In this document: positions 4,875 to 8,248 of the stretch, piece after piece | How the letters are laid out: each line of letters starts with the position of its first letter | Numbering within the stretch: the stretch's first letter is position 1 | Assembly (NCBI GenBank): GCA_900764115.1 | Contig: CAAFMR010000141.1 | Coordinates: forward strand, 1 to 8,248 | Source: Clostridia bacterium | GTDB lineage: Bacteria > Bacillota > Clostridia > Oscillospirales > Acutalibacteraceae | DNA: 8,248 bases | Direction of reading: 5' to 3' | Notes under the pieces: model-generated | The model's database searches: none | What the model saw: the letters and a program-made list of their open reading frames with translations, nothing else | What the model was told of the DNA's origin: nothing | Program-made: the position numbers and the translations under genes

Positions 4875-6278
4875 TTATGGGTCTTCCGGCGGCGCCGCGC
4901 GCCGCGCCTGACGCCGTTTTTGCAGATACTTACGCAGCGAGAGGGGACGCACATCAAACAGGCAGACCGAACGCTCCGCCAGCGCCAGCATCATCATAAA
5001 GTGGCATACCAGCTTGGGGGTCATCAGCGGGTAGTCAAATACTCCCTGGACGCAGAAAGCGACCCCGAAACCAATCAGGGCGTAGCCCAGCCAAAAAGAA
5101 CGGGGCTTCCAGTTTTTGCGCATCAGGGACAGCCCGTTGCTGGCGACACAGAAGCCCAGACACAGGAAAATCCCCAGCGCCACCAATCCGCCCTCGACCA
5201 ACAGCTGCAGATACAGGTTGTGGGTGTGCACGACCGGCAAATTATGCTGGCGAAACAGCTCCCAGGTGGTGTGAACGCCGGCACCGTAGCCGAACAGCGG
5301 GCGTTTGAGAAAGAGTCGCAGCGATTCCATCCAAATTTCCCAGCGAATATTGATGGCTCCGTCAGCGCCGGAGCTGCTGATGATTTCCTGTGCCGACGAG
5401 GTGATCTGTTCGGGGGGCGCCTTGAAGCTGTCCAGAATATCGCTGCTGGTCTTAATACCGGGCAGGATGCTGAGCATACGCTCCACCGCCCGGCCGGGCA
5501 CCAGCAGCAGCCCGGAAAAGGCATAAACCACGATGGAAGAAAAATGCTCCCGCAGATTGAAGAACGCCAGCGCCGCCAGCAGCAGCGCTAGAGCAATGTA
5601 TCCGCCCCGGGAGAAGGAAAACACCACGCCGGCAACCATCAGGATCAGACAGAAATTGGCAACATGCTTGGAAAAGCTCTCCTTGGGCTGCCCGGTGGCG
5701 TAGAACACGCCGAAAGGAATGGTCATCGTGAGATATTCCGACAGCACATTGGGATTGTTGAAGGTTGAGCAGGAGCGCAGAATATAGTTGATCTCGCTGG
5801 TGCGGATGGGCAGCCAGCTGTAAACGTGCTTGTCCAGAAACTGCCAGAAACGGATGGGGTTGGTTCCAGCCAGATCCCCGATATAGAACTGCAGGCAGGC
5901 AATCAGCCCCACCACGCCGGCGGTCAGCGTCATAAAGCAGGCAAAGGTCTCAAACCGCTCCCGGCTGGTGAGCAGAGACCGCAGCAGGCAAAACATACCG
6001 AAGAAAAATCCCCACATAGCGAAGGTCGCCAGCGTGCTGTTTTTGTAGATGGTATACGCCAATCCAATGCCGAGATAGGCAACATACAGCAAAAGCAGGC
6101 GGGATATACGCCGGGGGCGCACCGGCGGCTGCTGCCATCGGACGAAAAAGCCGACAACCGCGGCGGCAATCACCAGAAAAAAGCTGATATATTCCGGAAA
6201 CAGCGGGACGACGGCAATCAGCAGCATCGCCCACGTCGCCGGGTCCTTCCATGCAATGGTTGTTTCAGTCAGCCGAAT
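4875..6278 (-). CDS. O-antigen ligase/Wzy polymerase family membrane protein
   Basis: This polytopic protein of the Wzy_C/WaaL superfamily joins or polymerises undecaprenyl-linked glycans at the outer face of the membrane. From the start used here it has 467 residues and about 10-12 hydrophobic helices (for example 17-47, 60-78, 82-103, 111-133, 205-220, 226-240, 250-262, 357-380, 395-415). Family landmarks are FNNPN (173-177), SFSRGGY (221-227, with the conserved Arg), the large loop containing RWEIWMESLRLFLKRPLFGY (312-331), and HTHNLYLQLLVEGG (351-364, with the functional His). A basic tail ends the protein. The frame is open back to TTG 6362, but that codon is the -35 box of the gene's own promoter. 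The Shine-Dalgarno match AAGGGGGTG (6293-6285) is 8 nt from an ATT at 6278. GTG 6287 overlaps it, and the first ATG (6227) would cut into the first helix. The start is therefore uncertain; the stop is TAA. Confidence 0.85.
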   Translation of the reverse strand: MRLTETTIAWKDPATWAMLLIAVVPLFPEYISFFLVIAAAVVGFFVRWQQPPVRPRRISRLLLLYVAYLGIGLAYTIYKNSTLATFAMWGFFFGMFCLLRSLLTSRERFETFACFMTLTAGVVGLIACLQFYIGDLAGTNPIRFWQFLDKHVYSWLPIRTSEINYILRSCSTFNNPNVLSEYLTMTIPFGVFYATGQPKESFSKHVANFCLILMVAGVVFSFSRGGYIALALLLAALAFFNLREHFSSIVVYAFSGLLLVPGRAVERMLSILPGIKTSSDILDSFKAPPEQITSSAQEIISSSGADGAINIRWEIWMESLRLFLKRPLFGYGAGVHTTWELFRQHNLPVVHTHNLYLQLLVEGGLVALGIFLCLGFCVASNGLSLMRKNWKPRSFWLGYALIGFGVAFCVQGVFDYPLMTPKLVCHFMMMLALAERSVCLFDVRPLSLRKYLQKRRQARRAAPPEDP

Positions 6279-6333
6279 GGTCGCCACCCCCTTTACGGAA
6301 TCTGCGGCTGCCCTCGTTTGGGCGCTATCGGCT

Positions 6334-6362
6334 ACTATAGCACAATTCCCCGGGATATGCAA
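6334..6362 (-). promoter_or_regulatory. Promoter of the O-antigen ligase family gene
   Basis: TTGCAT (6362-6357), a 17-nt spacer and TATAGT (6339-6334), with TGC before the -10 box as an extended -10 element. Its first 14 bases from the C before the -35 match the rimP promoter at 13 positions. The predicted start is near 6327, giving a leader of about 49 nt. A short stem, GCCC (6323-6320) with GGGC (6313-6310), lies at the very 5' end. Confidence 0.75.
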
Positions 6363-6419
6363 GAGAGTTTACAAACTTGTTACCTTTGCGCCGGGGCAGA
6401 TTTTCCGGGAGCCGGTGTC

Positions 6420-7424
6420 TTATTGCGGCTTTTCCAGCGTAACATCGGTGTAGTAGTAGTGCAGGATTTCTTCATAGCCGTAGCCCTGCCGTGCCAGATA
6501 GTCGGCGCCGTATTGACTCATCCCGACGCCGTGACCGTAGCCCCGGACGGTGAACTGGAAGGCGTTGTCTTTATATCCATATGTAAATGTAAAGGCGGCG
6601 GAACGCAGCCCCAGCGCCGCGCGCACGGCGGTGCCCCGGACCGATTGACCGCCTGCGGTGAGGGTGGCGACCGTGCCGGCGGCAGACAATTGAGGGTCTT
6701 TGAGCCATTCCTCCGGGCTTTCTCCGAACGCGGCGTCCGGAAACGCCTTGGTCAGCGCTGCCCGTACCTCGGCGGCGGACAGGGTGACGGTGGTTTCAAA
6801 GCCGGGGGATAGCCGATCCCCCGGACTGGCGACCGGCTGCAAATACGGCAGTTCCTTGCCCCAGACCACGGCGGCGGATTCGGTGCTGCCGCAACTGAGA
6901 GCAAAATAACAGGCGTCGATCCATTCGCCCTGATAGGTCATATGCTGCCCCAATACGGCATCCACGGCGGCGCACAGCTTTTTATAATAGGTTTCATACT
7001 GTCCGCCCCACCGTTGCCGGAGAGCGGCTTCATCATACTGCGCCGGAAATTTCTCGTCCGGTGTGACAAAATCCGCCCCCTGCAGCGCCGGGTCAGGGGT
7101 TTTCTGCCGCAGCAGCCGCTGCCGTCCGTAATAGGTATAGGCGGCGACGGCCTGTGCCTTCAGCGCCTCGCTATGGTAGGCGGCAGGCATTTCAAACGCT
7201 AGCGTGCGGATCAGAAATTCCCGCTCGGTCAGCGTTACCACCGTGCCGCCTGCCAGAATGCGAAAGGTCGCCTCATCGGCGGCGGGGACAGAGGAGCCGG
7301 GCGGCGGCGGGACGGAGGAGTCCGTCGGCGGCGTGGTGTCGGACGCGCGGCGGGGGAGCGCGGGCAGGGGTATCAGCAGCAGCACCAGCGCTACTGTCAC
7401 AAACAAGGCGATGTATCCTTTCAT
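6420..7424 (-). CDS. SpoIID/LytB domain-containing protein (stage II sporulation protein D-like)
   Basis: SpoIID is a membrane-anchored lytic transglycosylase that processes denuded glycan strands during engulfment of the forespore. The 334-residue product has an N-terminal membrane anchor (4-24) and a Pro/Ser/Thr-rich linker (about 25-50). The SpoIID domain follows: LTEREFLIRTLAFEMPAAYH (65-84; Glu78 is at the position of the catalytic Glu), ALKAQAVAAYTYY (87-99), FALSCGSTESAAVVWG (174-189) and the hallmark GYGHGVGMSQYGA (295-307). Two Cys six residues apart (172, 178) resemble the metal-ligand Cys pair of clostridial SpoIID. ATG 7424 has GGAGG 8 nt upstream; the stop is TAA. No spoIIQ or spoIIIA neighbour is seen, so it could be the true SpoIID or a paralogue such as a LytB-type amidase enhancer. 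There is no clear terminator before the ligase promoter. Confidence 0.9.
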   Translation of the reverse strand: MKGYIALFVTVALVLLLIPLPALPRRASDTTPPTDSSVPPPPGSSVPAADEATFRILAGGTVVTLTEREFLIRTLAFEMPAAYHSEALKAQAVAAYTYYGRQRLLRQKTPDPALQGADFVTPDEKFPAQYDEAALRQRWGGQYETYYKKLCAAVDAVLGQHMTYQGEWIDACYFALSCGSTESAAVVWGKELPYLQPVASPGDRLSPGFETTVTLSAAEVRAALTKAFPDAAFGESPEEWLKDPQLSAAGTVATLTAGGQSVRGTAVRAALGLRSAAFTFTYGYKDNAFQFTVRGYGHGVGMSQYGADYLARQGYGYEEILHYYYTDVTLEKPQ

Positions 7425-7445
7425 ACGTGTATCCTCCGGTTTTAC

Positions 7446-7474
7446 TTGACTTTGGGGACAAAACGGATTATGAT
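7446..7474 (+). promoter_or_regulatory. Promoter of the plus-strand membrane protein gene
   Basis: TTGACT (7446-7451), a 17-nt spacer and TATGAT (7469-7474) make a good sigma-A promoter. The predicted start is near 7481 and the leader is about 108 nt. The promoter lies inside the leader of the divergent spoIID-like gene, so the two transcripts overlap at their 5' ends. Confidence 0.6.
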
Positions 7475-7510
7475 AGAAACCATTGAACGGTACCGGTTGT
7501 CCACAGTGCA

Positions 7511-7539
7511 GCTATATGCGGCAGGCAGGTAAAATATGT
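7511..7539 (-). promoter_or_regulatory. Possible sigma-E-type promoter of the SpoIID-like gene
   Basis: ACATATT (7539-7533) resembles the mother-cell sigma-E -35 element (kmATATT). After 14 nt comes CATATAGC (7518-7511), a partial match to the -10 element CATACAnT. In Bacillus subtilis spoIID is a sigma-E gene, which makes this location plausible, but the -10 match is imperfect. The implied leader is about 80 nt. Confidence 0.4.
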
Positions 7540-7588
7540 CGGCTGTATCAGCACGGCGGGCGACAGAGGAAAGGCGGGAGAAAAGTCG

Positions 7589-8248
7589 GTGAAACAGATT
7601 TTTCGGCGGGAATGGAGCGGCGCTTTGCGCACGGCGGCGTTGGTCGGGTTGATTATGACGGCGGTGACGCTGGTGCTGCGGGTGGTGCTGATGCCCACGT
7701 TGCTGGATGGAGAGACCGGACGGTTTTCCATGAGCGGCATCGTGATCGCCTTATTGGTGCTGACGCTGATCGTGCTGGCGCTCCTCGGGCTGCGGACAAG
7801 CCGGCGGCGGATTGAGGTGACCGGGGCGGCGACGATGCCGGTGGCGCTGCTCACGATGGCGGCGGGCGGTGTGCTGGGCGTTAGCTCCCTGTGGGAATGC
7901 GGCCGCTATCTGCTGGACGGGACGGTGCCGGAGCCTCAGGCGGCGCAGCTGGCTGGCTTGGCGATGCCGCTTTTATGGCTCTATCTGCTGTGCGGGATTG
8001 CCGGCGGCGTGGGCCTGGTATACTTCGGCTTGCGTATGGCGGCGGAGGGGGGCACCCGCATCGGGATGAGCGCCGTGTCGCTGCTGCTGCCGGTGCTGTG
8101 GATGTGGTTTCGGCTGGCGCGGTATGAAATGTCCTATGCCAGCGCCGTGCGGTTGTCCGAGAGCTTTTATGATTTTCTGATGTTCATTCTGGAAATGCTG
8201 TTTTTGTTCAAGCTGGCGCGGTATGCCTCCGGAATCGGCAATACGACC
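7589..8248 (+). CDS. Hypothetical polytopic membrane protein, partial (3' end outside window)
   Basis: A frame starting at GTG 7589-7591 stays open for 220 codons to the last base of the window. GGGAG lies 8 nt upstream of the GTG, and a good promoter is at 7446-7474. The N-terminus is MKQIFRREWSGALRTA, a basic cytoplasmic start. Hydrophobic segments follow at about 15-37, 49-69, 80-100, 121-148, 158-176 and 193-210, separated by short basic loops such as RTSRRR (69-74), consistent with an integral membrane protein of at least five or six helices. The downstream part is marked by RLARYEMSYASAVRLSESFY (175-194), which looks conserved-protein-like, but I cannot name the family. It is transcribed divergently from the SpoIID-like gene. 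Codon use is GC-rich like its neighbours. The function is unknown. Confidence 0.8.
   Translation, partial: MKQIFRREWSGALRTAALVGLIMTAVTLVLRVVLMPTLLDGETGRFSMSGIVIALLVLTLIVLALLGLRTSRRRIEVTGAATMPVALLTMAAGGVLGVSSLWECGRYLLDGTVPEPQAAQLAGLAMPLLWLYLLCGIAGGVGLVYFGLRMAAEGGTRIGMSAVSLLLPVLWMWFRLARYEMSYASAVRLSESFYDFLMFILEMLFLFKLARYASGIGNTT

Noticed and set aside
5826..6812. 328-codon plus-strand open frame opposite the ligase and spoIID-like genes
   Set aside because: It spans two real minus-strand genes and the promoter between them, and shows no domain or translation signal.

Overview
The window looks like chromosomal DNA of a GC-rich member of the Clostridia, most likely in or near the Oscillospiraceae/Ruminococcaceae. 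The grounds are the rimP-nusA-ylxR gene order, a SpoIID-type sporulation/cell-wall protein, a DegV-family lipid-binding protein, strong Shine-Dalgarno sites throughout, and an XRE repressor fused to membrane helices. I see no rRNA, tRNA, CRISPR array, transposase, phage gene or clear mobile element.

Layout. (1) Bases 1-2012, minus strand: the upstream half of the conserved transcription/translation operon, promoter -> rimP -> nusA -> ylxR. The ylxR copy runs off the window edge and carries an in-frame TAG. (2) 2093-3772, minus strand: promoter -> SGNH/GDSL hydrolase -> degV-family gene, a likely two-gene unit. (3) 3750-4095: a gene-poor stretch holding two divergent promoters, several inverted repeats, a possible minus-strand terminator and a structured leader. 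(4) 4096-4802, plus strand: an XRE helix-turn-helix regulator with four membrane helices, starting at TTG and ending in a 44-nt perfect palindrome that probably terminates both converging transcripts. (5) 4875-6362, minus strand: a polytopic O-antigen ligase/polymerase-family protein with its own promoter and a non-ATG start. (6) 6420-7539, minus strand: a SpoIID/LytB-domain protein with a possible sigma-E-type promoter. (7) 7446-8248, plus strand: a divergent promoter and the first 220 codons of a GTG-started polytopic membrane protein that is open to the window end.

Functionally, region 1 is core information processing (30S maturation, elongation/termination control). The rest is mainly envelope-related: lipid or ester handling (SGNH plus DegV), a membrane-tethered regulator, a surface-polysaccharide ligase/polymerase and a peptidoglycan-remodelling sporulation factor. 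Three promoters (rimP, regulator, ligase) share one architecture: CTTGCAT, 17-nt spacer, TGN immediately before TATANT. In four of five transcription units a short hairpin can form very close to the predicted 5' end. I found no clear novel defence or mobile system. The least explained sequence is the inverted-repeat-rich stretch and leader at about 3790-4095.
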